Source: Akkermansiaceae bacterium (GTDB lineage: Bacteria > Verrucomicrobiota > Verrucomicrobiia > Verrucomicrobiales > Akkermansiaceae). From it: DNA of 50,705 nt. The translations under genes and the position numbers were made by a program. Shown here piece by piece: positions 25,210 to 34,170 of the stretch. The notes beneath the pieces were generated by a model. It saw nothing but the letters and a program-made list of their open reading frames with translations, made no database searches and was not told the DNA's origin. Every line of letters begins with the position of its first letter. The first letter of the stretch is position 1. Where the stretch lies: assembly GCA_030725745.1 (NCBI GenBank), contig JANRFH010000002.1, forward strand, positions 85,699-136,403. Direction: 5' to 3'.

Positions 25210-26348
25210 TGACCAAAGCGCCCGCCGCATCAAAGATCCAGATGCCATTGCTCATCGTGATGGCGGTGTTCCTTGTCATCGTCATGCCTCTTTTGAACGT
25301 GACCGGCCACATCGAGGATTTCACCCTCAACGTGTGGGGGAAATACCTGTGTTACGCGATCATGGCGGTCTCTATCGATCTGCTCTGGGGCTACACAGGA
25401 CTGCTTTGTCTAGGTCAGGCGCTATTCTTCACGCTCGGTGGATACATGATGGGAATGCACCTCATGCTGATGATCGGTAAGTTGGGTTCCTACAACAGTG
25501 ACCTGCCTGACTTCCTAGTCTTCCTCGGCCATAAAAAACTTCCTGCGTTCTGGGAGCCGTTCTACTCCTTTCCGTTCGCTGCACTCATGGTATTTTTGGT
25601 TCCGGGTCTTCTGGCGCTGATCTTCGGATTCCTCGCTTTCAGGTCTCGGATCAAAGGAGTGTATTTCTCTATTCTGACCCAGGCTCTTACTTATGCCGCC
25701 GCCTTGCTTTTCTTCAGAAATGAACTCCTGATGGGAGGGAACAATGGCTTCACTGACTTCCGCACTTTGCTCGGTGCGAACCTTCGTGAGCCATCGACCC
25801 AGCGCGTACTCTACATTGTCACGGCAGTATTGCTCGTCGCTGTTATTGCAGGTTGCAAATGGCTCACCGCATCACGCTTCGGGCTCATCCAGCGAGCCAT
25901 TCGTGACTCCGAAAATCGAGTGCTTTTCTCCGGCTATGCCACCGCAAATTTCAAGCTCTTCATCTTCGTCATTTGCGCGATGATCGCCGCGATGGCCGGT
26001 GCCCTTTACGTGCCTCAGGTAGGCATTATCAACCCCGGTGAGATGACCACCGAGCGCTCTTTGGAGGCTGTCGTATGGGTTGCCCTCGGAGGTCGCGGGA
26101 CACTCGTGGGGCCAGTAGTTGGTGCTGTTGGTGTAAATGCCCTGAAGAGCTGGGCGACTCGCGCTTATCCCGATATGTGGCTTTTGATTCTCGGCGGTGC
26201 CTTCGTCCTCGTGGTCATGTTCATGCCAAAGGGCATCGTCGGCATACCCGGCCAGATCCGCGATTGGATGGCGAAGTCAAAGAATAGGCGGGAGAACAAA
26301 AAGGAATCCGACGTTCCTGAATCCGAAGGGGAAATTAACGAATCATGA
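25209..26348 (+). CDS. urtC: Urea ABC transporter permease UrtC
   Basis: The second membrane subunit, LivM-like, 379 residues with about ten helices. Recognisable are [62 protein letters not shown] and [18 protein letters not shown] short charged C-terminal tail ([14 protein letters not shown]) is encoded before the stop. It starts one base within the urtB stop (TGATG) and overlaps urtD by ATGA, so translation is coupled. Confidence 0.94.
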   Translation: MTKAPAASKIQMPLLIVMAVFLVIVMPLLNVTGHIEDFTLNVWGKYLCYAIMAVSIDLLWGYTGLLCLGQALFFTLGGYMMGMHLMLMIGKLGSYNSDLPDFLVFLGHKKLPAFWEPFYSFPFAALMVFLVPGLLALIFGFLAFRSRIKGVYFSILTQALTYAAALLFFRNELLMGGNNGFTDFRTLLGANLREPSTQRVLYIVTAVLLVAVIAGCKWLTASRFGLIQRAIRDSENRVLFSGYATANFKLFIFVICAMIAAMAGALYVPQVGIINPGEMTTERSLEAVVWVALGGRGTLVGPVVGAVGVNALKSWATRAYPDMWLLILGGAFVLVVMFMPKGIVGIPGQIRDWMAKSKNRRENKKESDVPESEGEINES

Positions 26349-27124
26349 AACAGGATCCATTTCAAAAGCCTTACCTTCTTGCTGCCGAGGGGCTGAACAA
26401 ATCCTTCGACGGCTTCAAGGCCATCAACGATCTGAATTTTTACCTCGACGAGGGCGAACTTCGCACGGTCATCGGCCCCAACGGTGCAGGCAAAACTACA
26501 TTCCTCGACATCATCACCGGACGTACTCAACCGGATACCGGAACCTTGGTATGGGATGCTGACCACGACCTACTAAAGCTCAACGAATACGAGATCTACC
26601 GCCACGGCATCGGGCGCAAATTCCAAACGCCAACGGTTTACGGAGACCACACGGTCATGGAAAACCTCATCCTATCAATGGCCGGGCCGCGAAGTATCTG
26701 GCACAGCCTTTTCGGAAAAATCCTCGATCCTCAGAAGGAGCGGCTCGCCGAGATTCTTGAAACGATCAAGCTGAGCACCCATGCCTACCGCAAGGCTGGC
26801 GAGCTTGCGCACGGTCAAAAACAATGGCTAGAGATCGGAATGCTTCTAGCCCAAGAGGCTCGCCTCCTTCTCGTCGATGAGCCAGCAGCCGGTATGACAG
26901 ATGAGGAAACTTACCGCACCGGCGAACTCCTGCTCTCACTCGCGGGCAAGCACACCATCGTCGTCATTGAGCACGACATGGAGTTCGTCCGTCAGATTTC
27001 ACAGGGCAGGAAAGTCACCGTGCTTCACCATGGGCATGTCCTCTGCGAAGGGCCGGTGGACAAGGTTCAATCAGACGAACGGGTTCTCGAAGTTTATCTC
27101 GGCCGTAAATCCAAAGCCGCCTGA
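26345..27124 (+). CDS. urtD: Urea ABC transporter ATPase UrtD
   Basis: An LivG-like ATPase, 259 residues. Walker A is [32 protein letters not shown] follows, typical of branched-chain/urea ATPases. The signature region reads [16 protein letters not shown] in place of LSGGQ, as usual for this subfamily. Walker B is [15 protein letters not shown] and the H-loop is [13 protein letters not shown] at 26345 overlaps the urtC stop by four bases. urtE follows after five bases. Confidence 0.95.
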   Translation: MKQDPFQKPYLLAAEGLNKSFDGFKAINDLNFYLDEGELRTVIGPNGAGKTTFLDIITGRTQPDTGTLVWDADHDLLKLNEYEIYRHGIGRKFQTPTVYGDHTVMENLILSMAGPRSIWHSLFGKILDPQKERLAEILETIKLSTHAYRKAGELAHGQKQWLEIGMLLAQEARLLLVDEPAAGMTDEETYRTGELLLSLAGKHTIVVIEHDMEFVRQISQGRKVTVLHHGHVLCEGPVDKVQSDERVLEVYLGRKSKAA

Positions 27125-27129
27125 TTGCC

Positions 27130-27855
27130 ATGTCCGTAGCCACTCCAACTTCAGAAAAGATCCTAGTAGATAATATGCGCGTCTCAATCGGAGGCAGCAC
27201 TATCCTGCGTGGGGTGGGATTTGGAATCCGTGAAAAATCCGTCTTCTGCCTCATGGGAAGGAATGGTGTCGGCAAGAGCACTACGCTCAAGGCGTTGATG
27301 GGACTGCTCCCGTTAGACTCTGGGACAATCACGCTAGACGGTGAGAAGATCCACCGCATGCCGACAGCGTTGCGCGCGCGCGCTGGCCTTGCTTACGTCC
27401 CGCAGGGACGCGACATTTTTCCTCATCTGAGTGTCGAAGAGAATCTCTACATTGGCCTCAAGGCTCGCGGAGCGAAAAAAGACAAGGAAGAGATTGATCG
27501 CGTCTTTACCCTGTTTCCGATCATTCGAGAATTCCTAAACCGCAAGGGTGGCATGCTTTCAGGTGGTCAGCAGCAGCAGCTCGCGATCAGTCGTGCGCTG
27601 CTTACAAAGCCGAAGCTCCTCATCCTCGACGAGCCTACCGAAGGTATTCAGCCAAACATCATTGACCAGATCGGGGATGCTATCAAAATGCTCCGCGAAG
27701 AAGGGAAAATGGCGATACTACTGGTTGAGCAGTATCTTGATTTCTGCCGTGAGCTTGGCGATGATTTCGCAATTCTTGATCGGGGCTCAGTATGCGCCTC
27801 CGGTCAAATGGGTGATCTGAGCGACGGGATCGTGAAGGAGTTTCTTACCGTTTGA
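27130..27855 (+). CDS. urtE: Urea ABC transporter ATPase UrtE
   Basis: An LivF-like ATPase, 241 residues. Walker A GRNGVGKSTTLKALMGLL, AYVPQGRDIFPHLSVEENL, LSGGQQQQLAISRALL, Walker B LLILDEPTEGIQPNI and the H-loop LVEQYLDF are all intact. It pairs with UrtD. The run of 219 bases downstream before the porin contains regulatory-looking DNA. Confidence 0.95.
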   Translation: MSVATPTSEKILVDNMRVSIGGSTILRGVGFGIREKSVFCLMGRNGVGKSTTLKALMGLLPLDSGTITLDGEKIHRMPTALRARAGLAYVPQGRDIFPHLSVEENLYIGLKARGAKKDKEEIDRVFTLFPIIREFLNRKGGMLSGGQQQQLAISRALLTKPKLLILDEPTEGIQPNIIDQIGDAIKMLREEGKMAILLVEQYLDFCRELGDDFAILDRGSVCASGQMGDLSDGIVKEFLTV

Positions 27856-27875
27856 GTAGGGCTCCGGTTTCCTTT

Positions 27876-27958
27876 TGGTGCATGCGAAGCGACACAAGAA
27901 TTCATTGTGCTTGGATGGCTATGAATAGGATTCATGTATTCCGGTAATGGTGCATTAC
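27876..27958 (+). promoter_or_regulatory. Cluster of half-sites and palindromes upstream of the porin
   Basis: Two TGGTGCA motifs (27876-27882 and 27948-27954) match the half-site of an NtrC-type enhancer (TGCACC...TGGTGCA). Palindromes ATGAAT-AGG-ATTCAT (27921-27935) and GTAAT-GGTGC-ATTAC (27944-27958) lie between and around them, followed by GTATTCATGGTATATT. They sit 35-120 bases upstream of the possible sigma-54 promoter at 27993, where an activator would bind. No full NtrC palindrome was found. Confidence 0.4.
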
Positions 27959-27992
27959 GGTATTCATGGTATATTTTGCCATTTAGGTTGAG

Positions 27993-28008
27993 TGGTACGG
28001 AATGCGCT
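27993..28008 (+). promoter_or_regulatory. Possible sigma-54 promoter before porin-urtA
   Basis: TGGTACGGAATGCGCT keeps GG and GC with the correct ten-base distance and the flanking AC, G and T, but deviates at three consensus positions. The start codon lies 68 bases downstream. Several enhancer-like motifs lie upstream. Confidence 0.4.
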
Positions 28009-28046
28009 AAACTTATCCGGGTTCGTCAAATATGATTGGCCCACAC

Positions 28047-28074
28047 AACACACGATAAACAACACACGATAAAC
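28047..28074 (+). repeat. 14-base tandem duplication directly before the porin start codon
   Basis: AACACACGATAAAC occurs twice in exact tandem (28047-28060, 28061-28074), and the ATG begins two bases later. The leader contains no G-rich Shine-Dalgarno sequence. An exact duplication at this place suggests either recent slippage or a repeated translation or RNA-protein site. Confidence 0.8.
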
Positions 28075-28075
28075 A

Positions 28076-28927
28076 ATGAAAAATAAATATCAACGCACCC
28101 TCATCCAATCTGCCGTTCTTGCGACAGGACTAGGCAGTGGTATCGCGCTCGCTGGTCCTATCGAAGTAGAACCGGCTCCTGAGATGGAAGTTGCTACCGA
28201 AGACGTCGTCTCAGGCTCCCTGAGCCTTGATTTCAACTCCCACTTCGTTTCCTACGGCGTTGACGTTTGGAATGATGGAGATTCAATGAGTGATCCTACA
28301 TTCAATCCTTCCCTGGAGCTTGCATTTGCTCTTCCTGGAGATGTAACTTTCACCCTGGGAACTTGGTGGGATGTCAACAGCAAGGCTCAGAGTACCCTCG
28401 GTGGGCGTATTCAGGAAATTGATGTCTGGGCTGGTCTTTCCAAGGACTTCGGTCCAGTCAGTCTTGGTGTCACATATCAAGCCTGGATGTATGGTGGTAC
28501 TACAGAAGAGATTCTCGATATCTCTATCGGTTATGATACTTTTCTCTCCCCATCTCTTGTGATTCACAATCGTCTAGATTCAGGCGCTTCTGGTGGGGAC
28601 ACCGGAACGGTTCTTGTCCTTGGGCTTGAGCATGGCATCGAAGCAGGGCCTGTTTCGATCTCCTTCCCATTCAGCATCGCATACTTCACGGATGAAGGTT
28701 TCCACGGCACGGGTCCAATAGCTGCTGGTGGAGCCGACAGTGGTATCGGCTACGCAAGTTTCGGAGTCGGATTTTCAGTTCCTCTCTCCACCGTGGTTGG
28801 CGAAGCCTACGGTGATTGGGATCTGCATGGTGGACTTACCTATTACGTAACCGATCGGGACGTCATCCCGGGTCGCGCTAAGGGTGATTTCCTCACTGCA
28901 AACGTTGGTCTCGGCCTTTCCTTCTAA
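28076..28927 (+). CDS. Outer-membrane beta-barrel porin of the urea uptake locus
   Basis: A 283-residue exported protein. The signal peptide (about 1-26) ends ALAGP. A short acidic linker follows, then alternating hydrophobic strands with aromatic girdles (SLSLDFNSHFVSYGVDVW, TFTLGTWWDVN, YQAWMYGG). The last strand ends in Phe (LTANVGLGLSF), the usual signal for outer-membrane insertion. It is placed between urtE and urtA, so it probably lets urea or short amides cross the outer membrane, as FmdC-like porins are proposed to do near other urt loci. The family (TorF-like/DUF-type porin) is judged from pattern only. Confidence 0.78.
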   Translation: MKNKYQRTLIQSAVLATGLGSGIALAGPIEVEPAPEMEVATEDVVSGSLSLDFNSHFVSYGVDVWNDGDSMSDPTFNPSLELAFALPGDVTFTLGTWWDVNSKAQSTLGGRIQEIDVWAGLSKDFGPVSLGVTYQAWMYGGTTEEILDISIGYDTFLSPSLVIHNRLDSGASGGDTGTVLVLGLEHGIEAGPVSISFPFSIAYFTDEGFHGTGPIAAGGADSGIGYASFGVGFSVPLSTVVGEAYGDWDLHGGLTYYVTDRDVIPGRAKGDFLTANVGLGLSF

Positions 28928-28960
28928 TTTTTAGATCTCCTCCTGTTGTTAGGTTGCTTG

Positions 28961-29000
28961 CGGAAGGGTTCGACTCGTTTTTTCGACAAGAGCCCTTCCG
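28961..29000 (+). terminator. Hairpin in the porin-urtA spacer, attenuator or partial terminator
   Basis: Arms CGGAAGGG (28961-28968) and CCCTTCCG (28993-29000) frame an inner imperfect stem around a T6 loop. No U-tract follows directly. It lies between the porin stop and the urtA start (29043) and may set the porin to urtA expression ratio or protect one of the mRNAs. Confidence 0.5.
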
Positions 29001-29042
29001 TTGGCAGCCTTACTTTTAAATATATTTCCCCCATAAATAACT

Positions 29043-30287
29043 ATGAAACGAATTCTAACATCAGCTCTTGCTGCTACTGCAATGATCCTGCCGCTCTCCA
29101 AGGCAGAAGAAACTGTCAAAGTCGGCGTCCTCCATTCCCTCAGTGGAACAATGGCGATTAGCGAAACCTCGCTCCGCGACATCCTCCTTTTCACTTTCGA
29201 TGAAATCAATGCCAGCGGTGGCGTGATGGGCAAAATGATCGAGCCTGTCGTTGTCGATGGTGCTTCGGACTGGCCTCTCTTTGCGGAAAAAGCCAAGCAG
29301 CTCCTCGACCAAGACAAAGCCGCGGTCACCTTCGGCTGCTGGACATCTGTCAGCCGCCAATCGGTTCTTCCTGTTTACGAAGAAAAAGGAGGACTCCTTT
29401 TCTACCCTGTTCAATACGAGGGTGAGGAAATGTCTCCGAACATTTTCTACACAGCTGAGGCCGTTAACCAGCAGGCAACTCCTGCGGTTGATTACATGCT
29501 CGAAGAAGGTAAGAAGAAATTCTATCTCCTCGGTACGGACTACGTCTATCCTCAAACAACCAACCTTGTTCTTCTTGAGTATCTCCTTAGCAAAGGAGTT
29601 CCGATTGAAAATATTGGTGGTGGTTTCACGAAGGATGATGAGGGAAACATCATTTCAGCAGGGAAATACACCCCGTTCGGCCATACCGATTACCAGCAGA
29701 TCATTTCGGAAATCAAGCAGTTCGCTGCTTCCGGTGATGCCTGCGTGATCAATACGCTCAATGGTGATACCAACGTTCCTTTCTTCAAGGAGTATGCGGC
29801 CTCTGGTCTGGATGCAGAGACTTGCCCTGTTGTGAGCTTCTCTATCTCCGAGGATGAGTTCCGTGGACTTCCTGCTGACCAACTTGTGGGTCAGCTTGGT
29901 TGCTGGACTTACTTCCAATCGATCAAATCTGAAGCTAACGAGAAATTCGTTGATAATTTCATGGCATGGCTTGAGAAGTCAGACGTTCCGGGCATTGTGA
30001 AAGATGATCGTGTGACATGCTCTCCTATGGTTCTCTCCTATGTTGGCGTCTACCTCTGGAAGGCAGCTGTTGAACAAGCAGGAAGTTTTGAGCCTGAAAA
30101 AGTTATGGCTGAACTCAAGAAGGGTATAAGCTTCGATGGCCCTGGTGGCACAGTGACCAGCCAAGAAAACCATCACCTCACGAAGAACGTCTTCATCGGT
30201 GAGACCCGTGCAAACGGTCAGTTCAAGATTATCAAGGAATACAAAGACGTTGTCGGCGAGCCTTTCCTGAAGGGCACCTACAAGTAA
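29043..30287 (+). CDS. urtA: Urea ABC transporter substrate-binding protein UrtA
   Basis: A periplasmic urea receptor of 414 residues. A signal peptide (about 1-20, [18 protein letters not shown]) is followed by the amide-binding (type 1 periplasmic) fold: [17 protein letters not shown], a hallmark of UrtA, then [36 protein letters not shown], and the late [19 protein letters not shown]. It is encoded after the porin rather than before urtB as in most bacteria. A strong terminator ends the transcript. No Shine-Dalgarno sequence is visible. Confidence 0.95.
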   Translation: MKRILTSALAATAMILPLSKAEETVKVGVLHSLSGTMAISETSLRDILLFTFDEINASGGVMGKMIEPVVVDGASDWPLFAEKAKQLLDQDKAAVTFGCWTSVSRQSVLPVYEEKGGLLFYPVQYEGEEMSPNIFYTAEAVNQQATPAVDYMLEEGKKKFYLLGTDYVYPQTTNLVLLEYLLSKGVPIENIGGGFTKDDEGNIISAGKYTPFGHTDYQQIISEIKQFAASGDACVINTLNGDTNVPFFKEYAASGLDAETCPVVSFSISEDEFRGLPADQLVGQLGCWTYFQSIKSEANEKFVDNFMAWLEKSDVPGIVKDDRVTCSPMVLSYVGVYLWKAAVEQAGSFEPEKVMAELKKGISFDGPGGTVTSQENHHLTKNVFIGETRANGQFKIIKEYKDVVGEPFLKGTYK

Positions 30288-30306
30288 GCCTTTCGCTTTC
30301 CTCCAG

Positions 30307-30343
30307 ACCCCGGGTTCCTCATGGGATCCGGGGTTTTATTTTT
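30307..30343 (+). terminator. Rho-independent terminator after urtA
   Basis: Arms ACCCCGGGTTCC (30307-30318) and GGGATCCGGGGT (30323-30334) pair over 12 bases with two G-T pairs and close with a four-base loop. TTTTATTTTT follows. It separates the urt transcripts from the urease operon, whose promoter begins two bases later. Confidence 0.95.
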
Positions 30344-30344
30344 G

Positions 30345-30360
30345 TGGCACGGCGTTTGCT
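30345..30360 (+). promoter_or_regulatory. Consensus sigma-54 promoter of the urease operon
   Basis: TGGCACGGCGTTTGCT matches the sigma-54 -24/-12 consensus TGGCAC-R-N4-TTGCW at every informative position with the required spacing. The predicted transcript starts near 30371, 17 bases before the first gene of the operon. Sigma-54 control means that an enhancer-binding activator, of the NtrC type, is needed; none is in the window. Confidence 0.9.
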
Positions 30361-30387
30361 AAATGTGAGTTGTAAAGTCAGACATAT

Positions 30388-30654
30388 ATGAAAGCGCAAC
30401 GACACATCCTTACAGCTGCTCTCGCGATTTTTCTTGGATCCGGCGCTTTGGCGCAGGCTCATCCCGGCGCACCGGGGCATTATCATCCAGATGAAGTGGA
30501 TGAGTTTGATCAGGTATCCTTGACCGAGCCAGCCTCTTCGCGAAATTTTGATATTGGTGGAATACTTGTCCTTACAGTCATTGCAGCATCCATTGGCTAC
30601 GCCTTTTTCCAAAAAGAAGGGGGCATCTGGGTGGATGTGACCCAGAAGCACTGA
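30388..30654 (+). CDS. Small His-rich membrane protein at the head of the urease operon
   Basis: An 88-residue protein of no family that I recognise. The signal peptide (about 1-23, ILTAALAIFLGSGALAQA) is followed by HPGAPGHYHPDEVDEFDQ, a histidine/proline/acid cluster that looks able to bind a divalent metal, then one membrane helix (about 55-73, IGGILVLTVIAASIGYAFF) and the short tail KEGGIWVDVTQKH. Its N-terminal His-Pro-Gly pattern recalls the start of HupE/UreJ proteins, but the rest does not. It is the first gene after the sigma-54 promoter and lies 15 bases before ureA, so it is probably a nickel- or urease-related factor. That is an inference from position and composition. Confidence 0.7.
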   Translation: MKAQRHILTAALAIFLGSGALAQAHPGAPGHYHPDEVDEFDQVSLTEPASSRNFDIGGILVLTVIAASIGYAFFQKEGGIWVDVTQKH

Positions 30655-30669
30655 TTTACCGATTACGCC

Positions 30670-30972
30670 ATGCATCTAAGCCCAAGGGAGCAGGAAAAAC
30701 TGCTCATCGTCGTAGCGGCGGATCTCGCCCGTAGGCGCATGGATCGCGGGCTGAAGCTCAACCATCCTGAAGCGGTGGCATTCATCACTGCGGAAATCCT
30801 CGAAGGTGCACGTGATGGGAAAACTGTTTCCGAACTCATGAGCTACGGCACTACCCTGCTTTCTCGCGACAAAGTGATGGAAGGCGTTCCAGAGATGATT
30901 CATGACGTGCAAGTGGAGGCTACTTTCCCCGATGGCACGAAGCTCGTAACCGTTCACGATCCCATACGATGA
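30670..30972 (+). CDS. ureA: Urease subunit gamma
   Basis: The smallest urease subunit, 100 residues, normal length. It starts with [12 protein letters not shown] and contains [24 protein letters not shown] and [24 protein letters not shown], all typical. The stop overlaps the ureB start by four bases. The holoenzyme with UreB and UreC hydrolyses urea to ammonia and carbamate in the cytosol. Confidence 0.97.
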   Translation: MHLSPREQEKLLIVVAADLARRRMDRGLKLNHPEAVAFITAEILEGARDGKTVSELMSYGTTLLSRDKVMEGVPEMIHDVQVEATFPDGTKLVTVHDPIR

Positions 30973-31280
30973 TACCCGGAGAAATCATCACCCCAGCAGG
31001 TGCGCCCGATATAGAGCTAAATGTAGGCTTGGAAAAACTCGCTATGGTCGTCGCGAACCGTGGTGACAGGCCGGTGCAAGTTGGTAGTCACTTCCACTTC
31101 GCGGAGGTGAATTCCGAACTGGATTTCGACAGGGCTACTGCGGTTGGATTTCGGCTGGATATTCCCGCAGGCACTGCGGTGCGTTTCGAGCCGGGTGATA
31201 CTCGTGAGGTTCATCTGGTGGCTTTTGCCGGGGAACGTGAACTCCATGGCTTCAATGGTCGCATCAACGGGAAACTTTGA
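30969..31280 (+). CDS. ureB: Urease subunit beta
   Basis: 103 residues. The start [18 protein letters not shown] and the core [41 protein letters not shown] and [18 protein letters not shown] are canonical. The ATG at 30969 overlaps the ureA stop (ATGA). ureC begins three bases after its stop. Confidence 0.97.
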   Translation: MIPGEIITPAGAPDIELNVGLEKLAMVVANRGDRPVQVGSHFHFAEVNSELDFDRATAVGFRLDIPAGTAVRFEPGDTREVHLVAFAGERELHGFNGRINGKL

Positions 31281-31283
31281 AGG

Positions 31284-33005
31284 ATGAAACAGACGCGGAA
31301 AAATTATGCAGGCACCTTCGGCCCCACGGTCGGGGATCAAGTTCGCTTGGCTGATACCGAGCTTTTCATCGAAGTGGAGCGCGATCTCATTACTGAAGCT
31401 GGCGGCTACGGAAATGAGGTGAAATTTGGCGGAGGAAAAGTCATCCGCGACGGCATGGCGCAATCCCCGTTGGCGCTTGATGCGGACTCGCTAGACCTAG
31501 TCATCACCAACGCCCTCATCCTCGATTCCGCGCACGGGGTGATCAAGGCGGACATCGGCATCAAGGGCGGGCGAATCGTTGGCGTAGGCCATGCGGGTAA
31601 TCCGTTGCTTCAGGATGGAATTACCATGACCATAGGAGCTGCGACCGAGGTCATTGCGGCGGAAGGCTGCATCGTTACGGCGGGCGCGATCGATTCACAT
31701 ATCCATTTCATCTGCCCGCAGCAGATCGAACACGCCATAGCCAGCGGCGTAACCACGATGCTAGGTGGCGGCACGGGACCCGCACACGGCACATACGCGA
31801 CGACTTGTACGCCCGGGAAATGGAATATTCACCGTATGCTAGAGGCGGCAGAGGCTTTCCCGATGAATCTCGGATTTCTCGGAAAAGGTAACTGCTCCAC
31901 TCACGAGCCTCTGCGCGAACAGGTGATGGCTGGTGCGATGGGGCTGAAGCTACACGAGGACTGGGGGACGACTCCCGCTGCTATCGATTCCTGTCTCACC
32001 GTAGCTGACGAGCTCGATGTGCAGGTGGCGATCCATACCGATACTCTCAACGAAGCGGGCTTTCTCGAAAGCACTCTCGATGCATTCGCTGGTAGGACGA
32101 TCCATACCTACCACTCAGAAGGCGCGGGCGGAGGTCATGCGCCGGATATCATCCGTGTCTGCGGTGAAGCAAACGTGCTGCCCTCCTCCACGAATCCAAC
32201 TCGTCCTTTTACAACCAACACCATCGCAGAGCATCTCGACATGCTGATGGTTTGCCATCACCTCGATTCACGCATTCCAGAGGATGTTGCTTTTGCCGAA
32301 AGCCGCATTCGTCCAGAGACCATCGCTGCGGAAGACCTACTGCACGACATGGGTGCGATCTCTATGATGTCCAGTGACAGCCAAGCGATGGGAAGGGTGG
32401 GCGAGGTCATCACCCGCACTTGGCAGACGGCGCATAAGATGAAGGTGCAGTTCGGCAAGCTGGAGGATGAAACGCATCCCGCAGCCGATAATTTCCGAGC
32501 TCTTCGCTATGTCTCGAAATACACAATTTGCCCCGCCACTACTCATGGCATCGCTCATGAAGTGGGCAGTCTTGAGGTAGGGAAACTGGCGGACATTGTC
32601 ATTTGGAAGCCCGCCTTTTTCGGAGTGAAGCCAGAGACTATCATCAAGGGAGGTTTCATCGCGTGGGCGAATATGGGAGACCCAAATGCCTCGATCCCGA
32701 CTCCCCAACCGACGATCTACCGCCCTCAGTTTGGTGCCTTTGGGCGTTCCATTGCAACGACATCACTAACTTTCGTCAGCGCTATCTCGCTCGAGTCCGG
32801 TGGCTTGGATTACCTCGGTTTGCAGAAAAGACTCTCTGCGGTGAAAGGCTGCCGCGCCGTCACCAAGCACGATCTCGCATACAACGCAGCATTGCCGAAA
32901 ATCACCGTTGATCCCGAGACCTACAGCGTCGTCGCCGATGGTCGTGAGCTGCGCTGCGAGCCTCTTTCCGTCTTGCCGATGGCACAGCGATACTTTCTTT
33001 TCTGA
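31284..33005 (+). CDS. ureC: Urease subunit alpha, catalytic
   Basis: The di-nickel active-site subunit, 573 residues. Nickel ligands and catalytic residues are all present: H139 and H141 in DSHIHF, the carbamylated K222 in [10 protein letters not shown]251 in AIHTDTL, H277 in [11 protein letters not shown], the flap C324/H325 in MVCHHLD, and D365 in [12 protein letters not shown]-free N-terminus [20 protein letters not shown] is typical. The enzyme should be active if nickel is inserted by UreDEFG, which are encoded downstream. Confidence 0.98.
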   Translation: MKQTRKNYAGTFGPTVGDQVRLADTELFIEVERDLITEAGGYGNEVKFGGGKVIRDGMAQSPLALDADSLDLVITNALILDSAHGVIKADIGIKGGRIVGVGHAGNPLLQDGITMTIGAATEVIAAEGCIVTAGAIDSHIHFICPQQIEHAIASGVTTMLGGGTGPAHGTYATTCTPGKWNIHRMLEAAEAFPMNLGFLGKGNCSTHEPLREQVMAGAMGLKLHEDWGTTPAAIDSCLTVADELDVQVAIHTDTLNEAGFLESTLDAFAGRTIHTYHSEGAGGGHAPDIIRVCGEANVLPSSTNPTRPFTTNTIAEHLDMLMVCHHLDSRIPEDVAFAESRIRPETIAAEDLLHDMGAISMMSSDSQAMGRVGEVITRTWQTAHKMKVQFGKLEDETHPAADNFRALRYVSKYTICPATTHGIAHEVGSLEVGKLADIVIWKPAFFGVKPETIIKGGFIAWANMGDPNASIPTPQPTIYRPQFGAFGRSIATTSLTFVSAISLESGGLDYLGLQKRLSAVKGCRAVTKHDLAYNAALPKITVDPETYSVVADGRELRCEPLSVLPMAQRYFLF

Positions 33006-33007
33006 TC

Positions 33008-33433
33008 ATGCATCTGATCGAAAGGATGGTCGCGCCGGAGTCTGACAAGCTTCCAGAACACAGAATTGAGCTAGCAGTCGAACGACGAAAATTCTTGAAG
33101 CGTAGGTGGCGTGGGACGGCTTCTGATGGTACGGATTTTGGTTTCGATCTTGAGAGCAGACTCACTGATGGATGCGTGATTTTTCAGAGTTTGGAAAATG
33201 ACTACATCGTCCGCCAGCTTCCGGAGAAGGTCTATGAGGTTCCGTTTTCAAATCCCGAGGAAGGAGCATTAATCGGCTGGAAAGTCGGAAACTTGCACCT
33301 CCCGGCACAGGTCATGGATGGCTCTCTCCGCATTCTTCATGATGATGCGATGAAACAGCTGCTCGAGCGCGAGGGCTGGCCATTTTCCGAACCCGAAGTC
33401 CTCTTCACCCCCATGAAGGTGATGGCGCATTGA
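33008..33433 (+). CDS. ureE: Urease accessory nickel-binding protein UreE
   Basis: A metallochaperone that hands nickel to the UreG-UreF-UreD complex. It has 141 residues with the UreE N-terminal domain (KRRWRGTASDGTDFGFDLES) and the C-terminal metal-binding GWKVGNLHLPAQVMDGSLRIL. It lacks the long His-rich tail of some homologues; only the final AH remains. This makes another nickel store, such as the His-rich protein at the head of the operon, plausible. It starts two bases after the ureC stop. Confidence 0.9.
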   Translation: MHLIERMVAPESDKLPEHRIELAVERRKFLKRRWRGTASDGTDFGFDLESRLTDGCVIFQSLENDYIVRQLPEKVYEVPFSNPEEGALIGWKVGNLHLPAQVMDGSLRILHDDAMKQLLEREGWPFSEPEVLFTPMKVMAH

Positions 33434-34170
33434 AAATTCAAATTCCAAATCTCAAACTTCAAAAAGACTCTTCCTCTGTGTCCTCTGCGCTCTCTGCGGT
33501 TAAAAATCCGCCCGATCCTTTGCTCTGGCTACTGCAGTCAAACGATACCGGCTACCCATCCGGCGGCTACGCGCATTCGTATGGCTTGGAGGAGTTGGTA
33601 AGGGTGGGAGTTGTCAAAGATCCGGAAAGCCTAGAGCGCTTTCTCATGAAGCAGGTTGTTCCTGCGCTGTTGCGTTTTGAACTTCCGTTTTTCAAGAAAG
33701 CCCACCGCGCGGCTTCGGAAGGTGATTCCGATTTATTGCGTAAGATCGATGCGGAGCTGGATGCATGGCGCATCGCTCCGGAGTTGCGAGATGCAAGCCG
33801 TCGTGTCGGTTCCCAGCGGCTTGGACTGCTATGTGAATTGGATAATTCCGTGTTCATCTCAGATTTCCGAAAGACCAATCCGCGAGCACACCATCTCGCC
33901 GTCACCGCTATCGAACTCCGCAACATACCGGCTCCTGATGCAGCGCGCGCCTTCGCTTTCCAAGCAATTGTCTCTGGCACGGCTGCTTCCATGAAGCTCA
34001 TGCGCATCGGACAAATCGCCTGCCAGACTATCCTAAACCGCGTTCTCATCCAGCTTGGCTCCGAGGTGGATGCTTCCCTCAAAGTTGAACCCGACGGATT
34101 TTTTAACCCACTTCTAGAAATTGCTTCCCTCAAACACGCCCACTCCAATGAACGACTCTTCATCTCCTGA
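33430..34170 (+). CDS. ureF: Urease accessory protein UreF, with repeat-derived N-terminus
   Basis: Part of the UreD-UreF-UreG complex that loads nickel and CO2 into urease. The conserved body begins at about residue 28 with [29 protein letters not shown] and continues to the typical C-terminal [20 protein letters not shown]. The start at TTG 33430 overlaps the ureE stop; the first 27 residues ([14 protein letters not shown], then [11 protein letters not shown]) are encoded by intergenic repeats and have no family similarity. A GTG at 33478 would remove most of this. It overlaps ureG by 23 bases. Confidence 0.88.
   Translation: MKIQIPNLKLQKDSSSVSSALSAVKNPPDPLLWLLQSNDTGYPSGGYAHSYGLEELVRVGVVKDPESLERFLMKQVVPALLRFELPFFKKAHRAASEGDSDLLRKIDAELDAWRIAPELRDASRRVGSQRLGLLCELDNSVFISDFRKTNPRAHHLAVTAIELRNIPAPDAARAFAFQAIVSGTAASMKLMRIGQIACQTILNRVLIQLGSEVDASLKVEPDGFFNPLLEIASLKHAHSNERLFIS
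33433..33506 (+). repeat. Heptad element fused to a CTCTGTG...GGTTAAAAA repeat at the 5' end of ureF
   Basis: Four seven-base units, AAAATTC, AAATTCC, AAATCTC and AAACTTC (33433-33460), are followed by AAAAAGACTCTTCCT and then a repeat-like stretch (33472-33506) with TCCTCTGCGCTCTCTGCGG and TTAAAAA. The last motif is related to the palindrome arms at 42319-42429, which also carry GCGGTTAAAA. These sequences lie wholly inside the ureF reading frame and appear to be intergenic repeats. Confidence 0.7.

Noticed and set aside
28961-29000. tRNA-like GGTTCGACTC loop
   Set aside because: The GTTCGA string lies in a simple hairpin with a T6 loop; no cloverleaf or acceptor stem can be drawn.
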